DNA of 64,000 nt, taken from NCBI GenBank assembly GCA_025094145.1, contig JALLLS010000002.1, positions 992,001-1,056,000 on the forward strand, written 5' to 3'. The notes below the pieces were generated by a model, which saw only the letters and a list, made by a program, of their open reading frames with translations, made no database searches and was not told where the DNA came from. Every line of letters begins with the position of its first letter. The stretch's first letter is position 1. Origin of the DNA: Spinellus fusiger. Lineage: Eukaryota > Mucoromycota > Mucoromycetes > Mucorales > Phycomycetaceae. The translations under genes were made by a program, and so were the position numbers. This document shows positions 1-11,811 of the stretch, in pieces.

Positions 1-2
1 AC

Positions 3-433
3 ATCATTCATACCTTGGATGGAGCTACTGTCCTCCTCAACAATACAAAGTATTTCCCCAGTCGGTAAGGCATGGGCTATGGAACAAGGATATTCATGCT
101 ATAGGATATAGTATTTCTGTGCCTGAACCCTCTCTGAAGCACTTTCAATCCATTGCCCGTCGTATTTACCGTATTTTTGCTCATGCCTATGGTCATCATA
201 GAGAAGTATACGAATTCTTTGAGGTAAAGACAGTAAGCATAGGAATAAGTGGGTCATTGAAGCTTTCTTTCTTTTTTATTTCCCTTTAGAATGAGACTTT
301 TCTCTATGCAAGATTTAGTCTTTTATTTCGCAAATATGAACTTGTTCCTCCTAGTTTAGTGACAATTCCAGAGAACGAAGAACCTCAACAAGATGAATAT
401 TCACGCAGACCCACTACAGCCTCTCTTTTCTAA
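3..433 (+). CDS. MOB kinase activator, MOB4/phocein-like (3' part only)
   Basis: This is the C-terminal half of a Mob-family protein, the non-catalytic adaptor of NDR/LATS-type kinases; MOB4/phocein members belong to the STRIPAK phosphatase-kinase complex. Three exons can be read: 3-64, 112-223 and 290-433, separated by GT-AG introns of 47 and 66 nt. The first exon reads HTLDGATVLLNNTKYFPSR, the typical Mob4 stretch, and the second contains RRIYRIFAHAYGHHREVYEF, whose His residues belong to the conserved Mob zinc/His signature. The third begins NETFLYARF and ends with a short acidic, then Ser-rich tail before TAA. MOB1 and MOB3 proteins are more distant in the LDGATVLLNN region. The 5' end lies outside the window, so the N-terminal Cys pair of the zinc site cannot be checked. 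I am confident of the family and fairly confident of the MOB4 subgroup. Confidence 0.85.
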
Positions 434-655
434 TAGAAATGAGGTGAACCCTAATAAAGACAAATACCATTGGATCTGCTGTTGATTCTTCTCTATTCTA
501 TTGACATAAAAGCTGTCCCTTTCTCCATCGTTACCTGTGTAACTTTAGTCTTTTTCACGTGGACTCACCCCGCAACTATCGCACCTCTCCAACTCCCCCA
601 AGTTTCTTATTTCTTATTTCTACTGTGTTGCAAAAAAAAAAAAAACTTTATTGTC

Positions 656-1695
656 ATGCCAACAGAACTGCCAGCCCTCACTGCCATGGATGCCCACCGA
701 ACCTCATCTACCCTCAACACCACTGCCATTGCCAATGCTGTTGCTAATGAACGACAACATAACTTGTTTACAGAGGCAGAACAGAAGCAGCTGCAATTGT
801 TTTTGGATGGACTGGACGAAAGAGACGATCTTGCCACAACACTTCCTCATGCCTCGTGTAAGTATCTAAACACACATGTATACATGTGTACAAAAAAGAA
901 GAATGACTGAACAAGGGAGCAGCTTCTTCCTTACCTCAGCACCAGCACCAACAGCACCAACAGCACCAACAGCCAATAGCAACAGGCTCTAAATTACAAA
1001 GACAGCCTAAACCACAACAGACCTCTACCCCACGTAAACGCCCCTTTTCCGACACACCAGAACCTGTCAACAAGATAGAAAAGAGAAGAGTCAATGACCA
1101 GCAGAAGGTGGGGTCGCCTAAAAGAGAGGCTTCTTTATCACCTTCCTTATCTGAGAGCGACAGTGGATCCCATCTTCCCTGCTTGGATGGCCTTGGGTCA
1201 GATAAAAAACCAGCACCACGAGCGAGAGGAGGAGGAAGAGGAAGAAAACCAACCCATGAATTACTGACAGAAGATCAGAAAAAGGCGAATCATATTGCAT
1301 CTGAGCAGAAAAGACGGGCCAACATTCGTATTGGATTTGATCAATTGGTGGACAGTGTGCCTACATTGAGTCACTGCCAAAGAAGCGAATCGTTGATCCT
1401 TCAGAAATGTAATGTGTAGTTGTAGATGGAGAAGAAATAAGAACCTCATCTTTTGGAGGGTGTTTGTAGCTGCAGATTATATACGACAACTGCTCAAAGT
1501 AAAGAATGAACTCAGGGAACGGTCAAGAGAACTCCAGACAGTATTAGGAGAAACGTAAGTGGTGTTGTTGATGCTTCTACTAATTCATACACTTATAGTC
1601 CTGATGAAGATGTAAGGGCAAGGATAGACCATGGCATGGATTAATGTTATTGTTTATTGTAGAGTTCTGATGAAGAAGCAGACTATACATTCTAA
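656..1695 (+). CDS. bHLH transcription factor, Ino4/Mlx-like
   Basis: This is a basic helix-loop-helix DNA-binding protein of about 272 residues, expected to bind E-boxes in the nucleus as a dimer. Five exons stay in frame: 656-857, 923-1408, 1470-1554, 1599-1611 (13 nt) and 1663-1695. The basic region and helix 1 read HIASEQKRRANIRIGFDQLV, a short loop follows (DSVPTLSHCQRSESLILQK), and helix 2 continues across the intron at 1409 as SADYIRQLLKVKNELRER. The E-x-x-R-R core that contacts CANNTG is intact. An AT-hook-like RGGGRGRKP precedes the domain, and residues about 68-110 are Gln/His-rich. The RSESLIL..K pattern resembles fungal Ino4 and animal Mlx, so a role in lipid or metabolic gene control is possible but inferred. 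The C-terminus is acidic (SSDEEADYTF). The start at 656 follows a poly-A run; ATG 683 is an in-frame alternative. Confidence 0.78.
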
Positions 1696-1770
1696 GGCCT
1701 GGTCATTTATCATATCCTGTAGTATATAAGCATTTATCTATTCATCCATCTCATACTCTTACCTTCTGCA

Positions 1771-1816
1771 CTCTACACACTCTACACACTCTACACACTC
1801 TACACACTCTATACAC
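1771..1816. repeat. Minisatellite, unit tctacacac
   Basis: About five tandem copies of a 9-bp unit (tctacacac, the last copy with one substitution) lie 75 bp downstream of the bHLH stop codon, probably in its 3' UTR or terminator region. Confidence 0.85.
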
Positions 1817-1822
1817 TATAGG

Positions 1823-2190
1823 ATGTCTTTATAGACAAGGTCACAATCTTCCTTATTACCATATCACTCTTTTCTGGGTATGTATCAGATCCTTGGCAAG
1901 ATGGACAAGAACAAAGAAAAAGAATATCTGCTAGGGAGAGGGGAAAAAAGTAGTCATCAACAGAAAAAGGGTAAATACTTATATACCATGGATTATTTAT
2001 TCCTATTTCTATCTATTTTGGATTCTACTTTCTACTTTCTACCCTTGACTATCTTTCTAGTCTACATTACTCTAAAGTATATCAGTACAAGATCAAGTCC
2101 TTTTCAGGGGCAGGGGCAGGGGCAGGGGCAGGGGGAGCAATCTATGGAAAATGGCATGACAATAAAGTAGCATTAGAAAGAGTGTAGAAA
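1823..2190 (+). other. Possible unassigned coding exons
   Basis: Two stretches look more coding than the AT-rich background, but I could not build a gene. The first follows an acceptor-like ctatag at about 1821 and reads a hydrophobic segment (TIFLITISLFSGYVSDPW) followed by a basic tail (RKRISARERGKK), which would fit a small membrane protein. The second follows tcag near 2098 and reads a Gly/Ala run encoded by the aggggc repeat, then GAIYGKWHDNKVALERV. No ATG precedes the first stretch after the bHLH stop, and the second is cut by a TAG. They could be exons of a lineage-specific gene, a pseudogene, or chance. I do not recognise a family. Confidence 0.2.
2106..2135. repeat. GC-rich hexamer repeat (aggggc)n
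   Basis: Four to five tandem aggggc units stand out as the only strongly G-rich run in this AT-rich region. On the plus strand the G4 blocks separated by CA could form a G-quadruplex. Confidence 0.8.
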
Positions 2191-2199
2191 TATCAAGGG

Positions 2200-4977
2200 A
2201 AGTGGGAGACTGTATTCAGTAAGAAAAGAAACAAAAAATGAAAATAGACTGTTTTGGATGAACAGTGTCAGTAAATAATATCAACACAAATAGGTTCAAC
2301 TGTAATACTTTGAAATCTAATCACACTTTTCTTTTCTCAATTGACACAGCAACACAGCTAATTAGAATAGAACTATTGACTGATGACTAGATTCGGTGAA
2401 TTCTTCAATCCATAAGAGCCTTTTATTTGTAAACAGCTACCCTGCATTATAAAAGTGGTGAGAATAGGAGTACTATCCTCGACAAAGATCACACTGAAGA
2501 ACGTCTATTCTTATGGAAAAAAGGGGGGGTATAGTGATTACATACTATGTATTTATAGAGAGAGATAGAGAGAGATGAACGTGTAGGAGAGCATTTATAT
2601 TTATTCTACCTGATCCTACCAATCTCTAACTCTAGGATGAACACGTAAAAGTGTAAACACACGTAGATAGTACAAGTGATTACATTCTCATAATTACTGA
2701 TATTCTTATGTCCCATCAATGTTTATAATAATAATGGTTAGTCATAAATATTAAAGATGTTCTTCCCTATTATTTGGCCATTCATAAGGCTTTGTTGCAA
2801 TAGTAAAAGAATGGTATTATTAAACATAAACGAGCCTTTTTATTATTGTACTGCTACACTGTGGACCTGAATCTAAAGCTAATTCACTTGATCCTTAGTC
2901 TATGAATCACTTAAATGAGTGTACTAGTTAACACAAACTGTTCTTTGGAGTGCAACGATGACGATAAGGAAGACATACTGCTAGACTAATGATCCTTGCC
3001 ATTCATGGAATATCAAAACATACATTATCTTTTTCTTCTTCCATCTTTTTCTTGTCTATTCTGAAGTTCACAAGTGCCTCTCCTTTTAATTTCTCACATC
3101 CATACGTGAATTCACCAAGAGAGTTGGTTCTGTAAAGTATTTTATTTTTTATCTCTACATTATGGATACTTAGGCATGTATATCAGTGCCTAGGATGGAT
3201 GGATGACTGCTATGTAAACTCAAACATGCTCTAATGGGTGTTTCGAGAGATGGGCAAATTTCAATTCTTATTATCCTCTCATACTAACACTAATGCTTTT
3301 CAAACTTCAATTTTATTATATCTTGACCAATAGTGCTTGTTTCAGTAGGAGTGCCATTGTGATTAGCTTATCTATTGACTAACATAGCACTGTAGGTCTT
3401 TTTTTCTAGATTGTAATCTCTTGAAAACGGGAATTAAAACAAAAAGTCCACATTCAAAGAGGAGGTCCTACTCTTGAGGTTACATCACCTTGTTTCAGAT
3501 ACGGATAGGCTGCCGCCTTGATTTCTCTCATATGAAGGGATATCAGGGGAATGATTTATCACCTTTATTAGAATGGCTTGGACGTTAGATCCATAGAGTC
3601 AATAGGCAAAAAGAAGAAAAACAACAGCAACAGTAACCATTGTATTTACAACTACATTTGCATTTACAGTTACAGTTACAGTTACAGTAGTAATTACAAG
3701 AGAGTTATTTGAAGGGTGTTGGTGATTAGAAAATAGCAAGTAATAAACATAGATATTACCATAATAGCCATACTATCAGATCTTGTTGTCAAGGTAACAT
3801 ATTCTAGAATCCAGAATGGAACTATAGATTATCCTATACTATTATTCATATTTATTAGTTTAGCATTAATAAACTATTTCCCTACTTGGTAACACTATTA
3901 AAACGTAATGAGTAAAAAATTAATTTATTTTCATGCAGTCAATGATATGTATTCAATAATGGAATCAAAGCTTCTATGGTATATACTATACTGACCTTGC
4001 ATTTAATAAACAATGACTGACCAGTGTAATAAATATATGCTTCCGTTTATCGATCTGTTGAATCGATCAACATTGAACTATGGGTCCAAGAAGGTCTCTT
4101 TTATTATTATTATTATGACATTAGATGGATCTCAATATTCAATTGTTTGACTTGAGCAGATCAATGCCGTTTATTATTACTATTTGTTACTGTTCTTTAG
4201 TTATTGTATTTTTTATTTTATAATTCCGTAACTCCATGATTTATTAAAAACATAGTATATAAGATAGAGAGCGCTTCTAGTACGCATGGATATCCGGACA
4301 TACTAATAAAAAAAACATAGATCATGACTTGTTTTGATCTGACTTGCTCTGTATGTGTATGTGTATGTGTATGTTTTATTTATTTATTTATTTTTCCTTC
4401 CTCCCCCCCTTTTTTTTTTAAAAAAATCTTGTTTATCTTTTCATCATTTCCAAGGATTGAAAAATGTTGAAAAGAGTATGGCCAAAATAAACCTGAATAA
4501 ACTAAAATAGACTTCATTATTCATTTCCGTGGATAAAAAAAGATCTTTTTCTGACGTCTTAAGGTGATACTGATGTAAAAATAGCAGTGAACCCTTATAA
4601 ATCCTATTTATATCGGGCATATAAGATGATTCTTTTCATTGATTCACAATACCTTATCAGTTCTTATATCTTTTCCTTGTTATAGTCGTATTTTGTATTT
4701 ATATTATGTATTTACATTCTGTACTTGTATTCTGTACTTGTATTCATATTATGTATTCATATTATGTATTCATAGTTTATAATTGTATCTATAATGCTAC
4801 TAGTGGTGTATCTACAGAAAAAAAACAGGGGGAAGGAGAAGAGAGAGGGAGGGAGAGAGGGGAGATACAGGAAAGAGGGAAGGAAATATATTTAATGAGC
4901 TGCTGTGCCATGGTGTGTGATGATGTGCTATGGTGTACTATCCACAATGGTATCGAAATATAACCCTATATGCATGC
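2200..4977. other. AT-rich spacer, no gene recognised
   Basis: No exon chain or RNA gene is recognisable. The stretch holds short simple repeats: acagtt at about 3665-3690, tatgtg at about 4350-4372, attt at about 4376-4395 and tattc/tatta-type units at about 4705-4770. The small open frames here are low-complexity and show no splice-supported extension. Confidence 0.6.
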
Positions 4978-5108
4978 ATGATTGGACACCGACTTTGTCG
5001 ATGTAAATATTTGTACACACTTTATAGCGATACTATAGCTCATGAGAAGGAATCGTAGTACACACACTTGGAGGCTCCGTTCAGCCAATGTCGGTGTCTT
5101 AATCAATG
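4978..5108. mobile_element. MITE-like short element
   Basis: The left end reads gattggacaccgacttt and the right end, on the opposite strand, gattaagacaccgacattgg. This gives an imperfect inverted repeat of about 18-20 bp with a perfect 9-bp core (gacaccgac) around a spacer of about 100 bp. The size and structure suggest a miniature inverted-repeat element or a large RNA hairpin. I saw no second copy and no clear target-site duplication, so confidence is low. Confidence 0.25.
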
Positions 5109-5762
5109 TCACTTCATCTGTCTTTTCTTCCCCTTAATTTTTTACTACTATACTTAACTTTTTTTTTTAATAATAATAATAATCTCTGGACTCATCTATA
5201 GCTACAGTATCCCTGTCTCTATTTTCAATTGTTTAGAATGGCATGTAATTGTAGGTGTGGTTCACCCAGAAGATACTCGTCATTATCCATTGAGGTAGTA
5301 TTCGATGAGTATAGAGCATCATGAAAGACAAGGAGTCTATTTCCAATCTCATAAGTATAAAAACATCCCTCATACATTCCCTTTTTATTTTATTTTATTT
5401 TAAAAATAATACCAAAAATAATCCATGGTATCCTCTTGAATGAGCCATGCAGTTCTATGACTCCTATTCTTTGGTGGGTTGTTGATAATAATAAAAACAA
5501 CTCAAGAGCATAAACTGTAGAGTTATAAATATATCATCATCAGCAAACTAGAAAGAAAAAAAAAGATGTTTATCCCTTTATAATAAGCCCACATTCCTTT
5601 TCTCTTATATCTTAAGTAAAACAGCTACTTTAGTTTTCAGACTAAGCATCTGTATAGAAACTATAGCTATATTCTTCCTATAGGTATAGCTAAAGATATC
5701 TATATTTATTATTTATATATATATTTTTACAAGGCGATACATATATTTTACGTAGACCAGAC
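5109..5762. other. Upstream region of the Skt5-like gene
   Basis: AT-rich, with taataa and tttta runs and no open frame with coding character. The last 60 bp before the start codon contain a TATA-rich block (about 5701-5730), which could be a core promoter. Confidence 0.4.
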
Positions 5763-8700
5763 ATGTTACGTGCGACGTGTGAACTAAGTTTACCTTCTTA
5801 CGCTACCATGTTTCCATTTCGACCTCAACCCGCAGCAAGCACCTCCACCGAGACAGCAGGTGCTAATCGTAAACAGAGGCTATTGAATAGCTTTGTTAAA
5901 GTGACTTCACCATCCACCTACTTTCAACATGGTCTGCCTGTGCCGAGTATGCCTGGAAGAGGCACTACCAGCACATCCACGATTAGCGCCACAGCCTCCT
6001 TACTTACTATCAATGGAGAGAGAACAAGTCCTACCAACCGTTCTTCTATCGGAACAATAGAATCAGACCAAGGTGGACTCTCAGACAGTCATCATTGGGC
6101 ACTTCGAGTGATTAACCCTGACCCTGATGATGCAAGTGATGCGACGGAAGAGCATGAGGAGGTACAAAAGGAAGAGTACAGGGAAAAGTACAGGGAAAAG
6201 TACAGAGAACCACCCGTTCATATAAGAGTCCATAGAGAGGATGACTACGAAGACTATAGAGAAGAAGAGTATGAGGATTGTAGAGAAGACGTTCACAGGG
6301 AAGAAGTTGAGGAAGCAGGCATGACGACTACTGAGAAACACCCTCACTTCCCGTCGACAAGTTCAATAATAACAGAAAAGCCTTACATACTACCTGTCTA
6401 TGACGATACACAAGGAGGAGGAGGAGAAGAAGAAGTCCGCAGTCAACAAGAGCAGTTCATCCACAGACCGCCTATGCAAAGACATACATCTGCATTAACA
6501 CCCGATTCCTTTCGAAGACAGTCCAAAACAATAGAGAACCACTCTCAAGCCAATACTCTAGAGTATCTACCTTCTGTTGAAGTGTCGCCTCTGCTGGGAA
6601 TGGACAGCCTCATCCACACTCTGCCTTTTGTACCTATTCCAACCACTGATGCACTTTCTGTCTATTCTCCCACCTTCCCACCGTCACCCTCTCCTCCTAC
6701 CTCTGGCTTACCGTCCCTCTATCCTCCAGCCCACTACACAGCCCACTACACAGCCCAAGAAACACCCCTCAGAGCACCTGTACCCACCCACCATCCAATG
6801 ACACGTATGGAAGACAGACCCCTCCCCAGCTGGTACCAAGACTACCCCACCACATGCTATACGCCACCCCCTAACACACCCTTTTCTCATCCACAAGCAG
6901 ACATGTTCTACCATGGTGTGGATCGATCCGAAGCAGAAAGTGGCCTCATCAGTAGAGTCACTTCTCCCGTACCAAGCCATGACACCCGACTTCTCAATGT
7001 CCCCCTTGTAAAAACATCCACCAACATGGCCTCCAGCAAGGCACTCCAGCATGCCTCCAAGTATGCCAAGGCATCCTACAGTCTTACAAATCACCCAAAT
7101 ACCATTAAACTGTACCGCAACCAGGCCCTTAAAACTGGTGATCCTGGTGTACAACTCTCTTTTGCAAAGTACTTGTTGGAATTGGCCAGTTTGTACGAGA
7201 CAGGCCAGAAAAAGGCTACCCGTGCTTCTTTATCGTATGGCCTGGGGGCTACCTTTTCTATGAGCAGTAGTAGTAAGAGGAAGAGCATGCGGGGGTATCA
7301 AGAAGAAGACCCCATGAGTCCATTGGAAACAAGAGTGAGTAGGCATGGTGGTAGTGGTGGTGGTAGTGGTGGTGGTAATGGTGGTTTGGATCCACAGCCT
7401 GAATCGTATCCTTATGGCTTTTCTTTGCCCAACATGGAAGACTTGGATCCATTGTACTTGAATAGCAGTACCCATACTACTTCTGTGGATGAATTGAATG
7501 CAAAAAAGAAAAAGGCATTGGAAGAAGAAGGGGTGCGATGGGTGAAGCGACTTGCTAAAGAAGGGGTCGGAGAGGCTGCTTTGATGCAGGCCTTGTGGAT
7601 GGATCAATCTTTGTATGGGTTTAGAAAGAACAACTCCAAGGCATTCAAGTTGTTGACAGTAGCAGCAAATCAAGGGATAACTGAGGGAATGTATGCATTG
7701 GCATTGCATTATGAAAAAGAAGAGAAGAGTGTCGATGCGTTTCATTACTTCCAAAAGGCAGCAGAGAAGGGATTACCAGATGCTGTATTTGTAAGTGATA
7801 GTATAGACTATAGAGGGAGTGTTAGATTCTTACTGTTATATACCTATATGCATATGTACATACACCTATATATGCCTTTTATTTATTTACTTTCTGGTGG
7901 GTGGATAGAGAATGGCCAAGGTCAACTTGCATGGTGATCTTCATCAGCGCCAGAACACAACACGAGGCCTGGAGCTGCTTCATCAGACAATAGCAATGAC
8001 AGAAGATAGTTACTCAGAACCACTCTATTTGTTGGGGCTTCTTCTCACTAATACCTACCCACTTGTGGATGTTCCAAAGTAAGTGGTGTAGTTCTATAGG
8101 GTACTGAGTGAGTGACAGAGCATGGCTTATTGTCTTCTCTTTGATTCTTATTGTGATTGTGTAGACTGTTGGCAGATCATTATGGTGGTGCTTATGCTGC
8201 AGTCACTTATATTGAACGGGCTGCTCGTTCAGGTCATCACGAAGCACAGAGTAAACTAGGATACATCTATGAGTATGGCATGTTTGGTATGCCTGTTCAT
8301 TTGGCCAAGAGTGCCGCCAGTTACTATGCAGCTGTCAAAAGTGGGAATGCACATGCCATGTTAGGACTTAGTCGTCTATTGAACCACGGAAGCCATGGTC
8401 CAGAGAATGGAGAAGACAGGGCTCGTTTTGCCCTGGATGTCTCTGGATGGGCACTAAGTCATCCCCGTGATGAAGATGGTGCCTTTCACTGGTGTCAACG
8501 TGCAAGTGAGAAAGGATTACCAGAAGCCCTTTCGATGTTAGGGTAAATAGATGGACTCTTGTCTTTGATATCCTTTTCTCAATTCTTTCCTCGATTCTTT
8601 CTTTCTTTCTACCGATAGGCAGTGCTATGAAATGGGCATTGGTGTGCCTCGAGATTATGATAGAGCCTTAACCTATTACCAAAAGGCATCGGCTAAAGGA

Positions 8701-8838
8701 CATGTAAGATCACTCAAGAAAATATCAGGTGCTTATTCTTTCTTCTTCTAATAGCAGCTTAAAGAAGCACAAAGAGGAAACTATCTTCGTTATACTCAGG
8801 ATAGCAGTAAAGAGAATCAAAACTGTATTTTAATGTAA
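5763..8838 (+). CDS. Skt5/Chs4-like Sel1-repeat chitin synthase activator
   Basis: This predicted protein of about 913 residues resembles fungal Skt5/Chs4, the membrane-associated activator and anchor of a chitin synthase. Five exons join in phase: 5763-7790, 7909-8078, 8165-8542, 8619-8703 and 8758-8838. Residues 1-420 are disordered, Pro/Ser-rich and partly acidic, with a YREKYREKYREPP repeat near residue 140. A helical block with KALQHASKYAKASYSL starts near 420, a Gly/Ser linker lies near 525, and Sel1 repeats (AANQGITEGMYALALHYEKE, SGHHEAQSKLGYIYEYG, SEKGLPEALSMLG) fill the C-terminal third. The protein ends CILM, a CaaX prenylation box; prenylation is known for yeast Chs4. The box is reached only after correct splicing of the final exon, which supports the model. 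ATG 5808 is an in-frame alternative start. The last acceptor is a tandem NAGNAG (tagcag, 8752-8757). Confidence 0.85.
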
Positions 8839-10344
8839 TTCTATGATCTCTCTTATCTTGGTGGTGGGTAGACATTTCCATTCTTTGTTGATTTTTTGTT
8901 ACATAATAATAATTATAATTATAATAATAAGTTTTATATTTTTCTTATTTTTATATAGTATTGTAGTTGAAATATTAGACATTAGAGACACTTACAGCGC
9001 TACAGCAATAGCAAAAGAATGTAAACCTAAAAGTACACAAACGTACATCATAGGCTGAATAAAAATACTGACTTGTCACTATAAAAAAAGAAAGAAATAG
9101 CCTCTTTGTGTACGATGTTGTGTATGATGAATAGGTCGTCTGATTCAAGATCTCCCTGCCGATGTCCATGGTAAATTCTCTTATCTGTAGGCTTAATAGA
9201 AGTGTGGATGTTTCTATTGTTCAACAATAACAGCGTATAGTATTATTTTTTATATGTATATATTTCAATAAAGGGGAATTTATGCTCATAACGTACCACA
9301 AATAAATAAATAAAAAGACACTTTTTGTTTCATCCCTCCCATGTCTTACTACAATAGAACACACTTTTTCCCTATTTCGGTTGCAATGTGTATGTCTTTG
9401 TATATATATATATGTGTGTGTGTATGGATGGATAGGTTAGGTAATTCTCCGTAAAGACTTGTTTCAAACACATTGAATGTCATGTAGAACACAACACACT
9501 ATTTTGTTCTTTTGTCATAACATGGAATTCATTTCTATAGAGGATACCTCTTGACTCATCTGGAAGAATGTAATAGATAGTGTTCACGGATAAAAGTAAA
9601 AAGTGGAGAATTGACTAGTTATTTTTATATCATGAGGATAATCTCGTGAAGAAGACACCTTGACCACATTGACTGTTTTCTACCTTTTAGATTGTTGATT
9701 TTCTGATTCGTATTTTATTCTGTTTCTTTTTGTTTTCCTTCCCATCATGCCACTCTTGGACTACATTGTTGTTTTCTCCCTTTGTTTGTTAAGGTTATAG
9801 CTTTAACTTATTTGCCTTAATGTGTATGAAATAGTAAGCGAATTGGGATGAGATGTTTACTCATAGATATTTTATAATGTTCCTTTTATGCATACTATTA
9901 AACCAACGCCAAGTATAAGTGAATGACTAATACATCTATTTACGCCTCATTATTCAGAAACATAGTAAGAGTATCTTGATTGTATCAAAGGTGAATCCTA
10001 TACATTGACTGTTCCCCACACTCCATTGACACGAGCATAGTTCAATGCATTCATATTTATGTTAAGTATTACAGGTGAATGTAAATCCTTTCCAGGAAAT
10101 AACTTGAGTGACTGTATTAATAATTAATAGTCATAATTAATAGCCATAGTAACAGTAGTCATAGTCATAGTCATAGTCATAAATAAGAAATGTACATAGC
10201 ACCATGCTCTGTTTTGAACACACTATGATGAACAGTGAGAGGACGTCTATACTAATTCACAAACAAGTACAGAAAGATTTTATCGGCTGTGATAAGAGAA
10301 ATTCCTTTTCTTTTTTTTCTTAAATTGATTATTCTGAACTACTT
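8839..10344. other. Intergenic, no gene recognised
   Basis: AT-rich spacer between the Skt5-like gene and the membrane-protein locus. It contains a tatata/tgtgtg microsatellite near 9400-9424 and a tagtca repeat near 10154-10182. No exon chain or RNA gene was seen. Confidence 0.6.
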
Positions 10345-10869
10345 ATGGCCACGTGGACGCTGGTTGTTAAGTTTAGGCAAGCAGCGGGGGCCGGAATAGT
10401 ATTAGCAGCTGTAATTGGAGCACTGACGTTGGTGGCACTCTTGGGTACAATGTTCAGCCATCGTAGAAGGAGTGAGAGAGGATGGAAACTCGTGGCCAGG
10501 TAAGTTTGGTTTGGACACTTGAGTATATTTTTTATTGTTATTTTTTTATTGTTATTTTTTATGGATATGAAGAGATTCATTGTTCCTATTTTGTCGATCA
10601 GTATCCACAAAGCATGCTTGTACTTCATAGTAAGATGCCACGTTTAGCGATGGGCTAAGTTTCTATCTATTTTACGATAAGCCATTCCTGGAGCTGCTTC
10701 CACTTGTCTAGTGGCTTATGCCCTCGACACACGCCATATTTCCCCCCTGGACACTCTACACGCTATCTCCTTTAGAATGGGGATGGTTGCTTGGTGTATG
10801 CATCTTGCTGTAGGTCTATCTGCTGCTCTGTCTGTACTATTTAGATACGGATACAAGAGACTGGATTAG
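10345..10869 (+). CDS. Multi-pass membrane protein, N-terminal part (GPCR-like?)
   Basis: The first exon (10345-10499) opens MATWTLVVKFRQAAGAGIV and holds a strong transmembrane helix (GIVLAAVIGALTLVALL) followed by a very basic loop (SHRRRSERGWK). After the intron starting at 10500, a possible 17-nt exon (10613-10629) and an exon at 10682-10869 give two more hydrophobic helices (IPGAASTCLVAYAL and MVAWCMHLAVGLSAALSVLF) and end RYGYKRLD before a TAG. The helix-basic loop-helix layout is that of a multi-pass protein and could be the first half of a seven-helix receptor whose tail lies at 11812-13219. The micro-exon acceptor is weak and the junctions are unproven. I do not recognise a family. 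It could also be an independent three-helix protein. Confidence 0.4.
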
Positions 10870-11102
10870 AATAGTGTCTGCGCAACCATTGGATTATTTT
10901 TATTTCATACAGTAAGGATACGCATTGGGCAAATCTACACATGGCTCCTGCTTGCAGTGTCGGGGTCACCTATGGATGATATACATATAAAACAGTAAAC
11001 ACCTAAAGGGGGAGAGATAATAAATCATCGGCTGTTTTGTTATTGATATCATCTTGAGGGTTCTGTCCATCTTTTTTTTTGTGTGTGTGCTAATAGATAG
11101 GA

Positions 11103-11224
11103 CTATTTTCCCTGCCAAGGAACAATAGCATTTGTACTCGTCCTTTATTGGCGGGTATTTTAGTGTCCTCTGTTCCTGTCATCTATGGCTATTGTAGAAA
11201 TACAAAGAAGAATACAATGACAAG
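11103..11224 (+). other. Probable exon of the membrane-protein locus
   Basis: A stop-free stretch lies between an acceptor (aatagatag, ending at 11100) and a donor (gtaact at 11225). It encodes a Cys-containing loop, a hydrophobic segment (PLLAGILVSSVPVIYGY) and a basic end (CRNTKKNTMTR), which fits another transmembrane helix and cytoplasmic loop. Its phase does not join simply to the best upstream donors, so the gene structure is unsettled. A neighbouring stretch at about 10913-10990 encodes RIRIGQIYTWLLLAVSGSP and may be a further exon. Confidence 0.35.
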
Positions 11225-11397
11225 GTAACTTTATTTGTGACCAGAAAAGTAGACATAAAAGTGCATTTCTTTTTTGACAAGAATCTATGTATCACGAACA
11301 ATCCTTGGCTTACACAAAAGTGTCCGGGACCTCTGCTGTTCATTTCCCTTGTCCTTTTTAGTCCGGGATTTGTTCATCCGCTACTCTTTTATATCTT

Positions 11398-11482
11398 TTA
11401 TTTTATTATTTATTTTTATTATTTATTTTTATTTTTATTTTTATTTTTATTTTTATTATTTATTTTTATTATTTATTTTTAT
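11398..11482. repeat. Low-complexity (tttta)n / (ttatt)n tract
   Basis: About 85 bp of imperfect tttatt and tttta repeats. It translates to Phe/Leu/Ile strings that mimic transmembrane helices and should not be counted as such. Confidence 0.8.
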
Positions 11483-11811
11483 ATGATGGCCATTGCTATG
11501 ATGGTCATACATTTTAGAGCTCTGATCTTTATTTAATTCTATTCCTATTACCGTTCTTATTAGTGTTATATTTAGCATGACTGTTATTGTACTGATGCGT
11601 GTTACTATGGTGACCGAGAATGGCATTATTATCACATTTTCATGATTGCTTATTTTTATGAAGATTTATTTCCATGAAAACACACTTTTCTCTTCTTCTT
11701 TTCCCTTTCCTTTCTACTATTACTCTCTTCCCTAGCGTTGTCTTAAAGACACAGAGACATTTCTCTTCTTCATTCAATGTACTTTCACTCTGCAGGCTAT
11801 AGACATGAACA

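Noticed and set aside
10345..11240. TAG codons in the membrane-protein locus and in LINE ORF1 could mean TAG recoding to an amino acid
   Set aside because: The exons of REV3, SPT16, the protease and the dehydrogenase contain no in-frame TAG over more than 3,000 codons, so reassignment is very unlikely.
11237..11536. Transmembrane-rich open frame with Phe/Leu/Ile strings
   Set aside because: It is the translation of a tttta/ttatt low-complexity tract.
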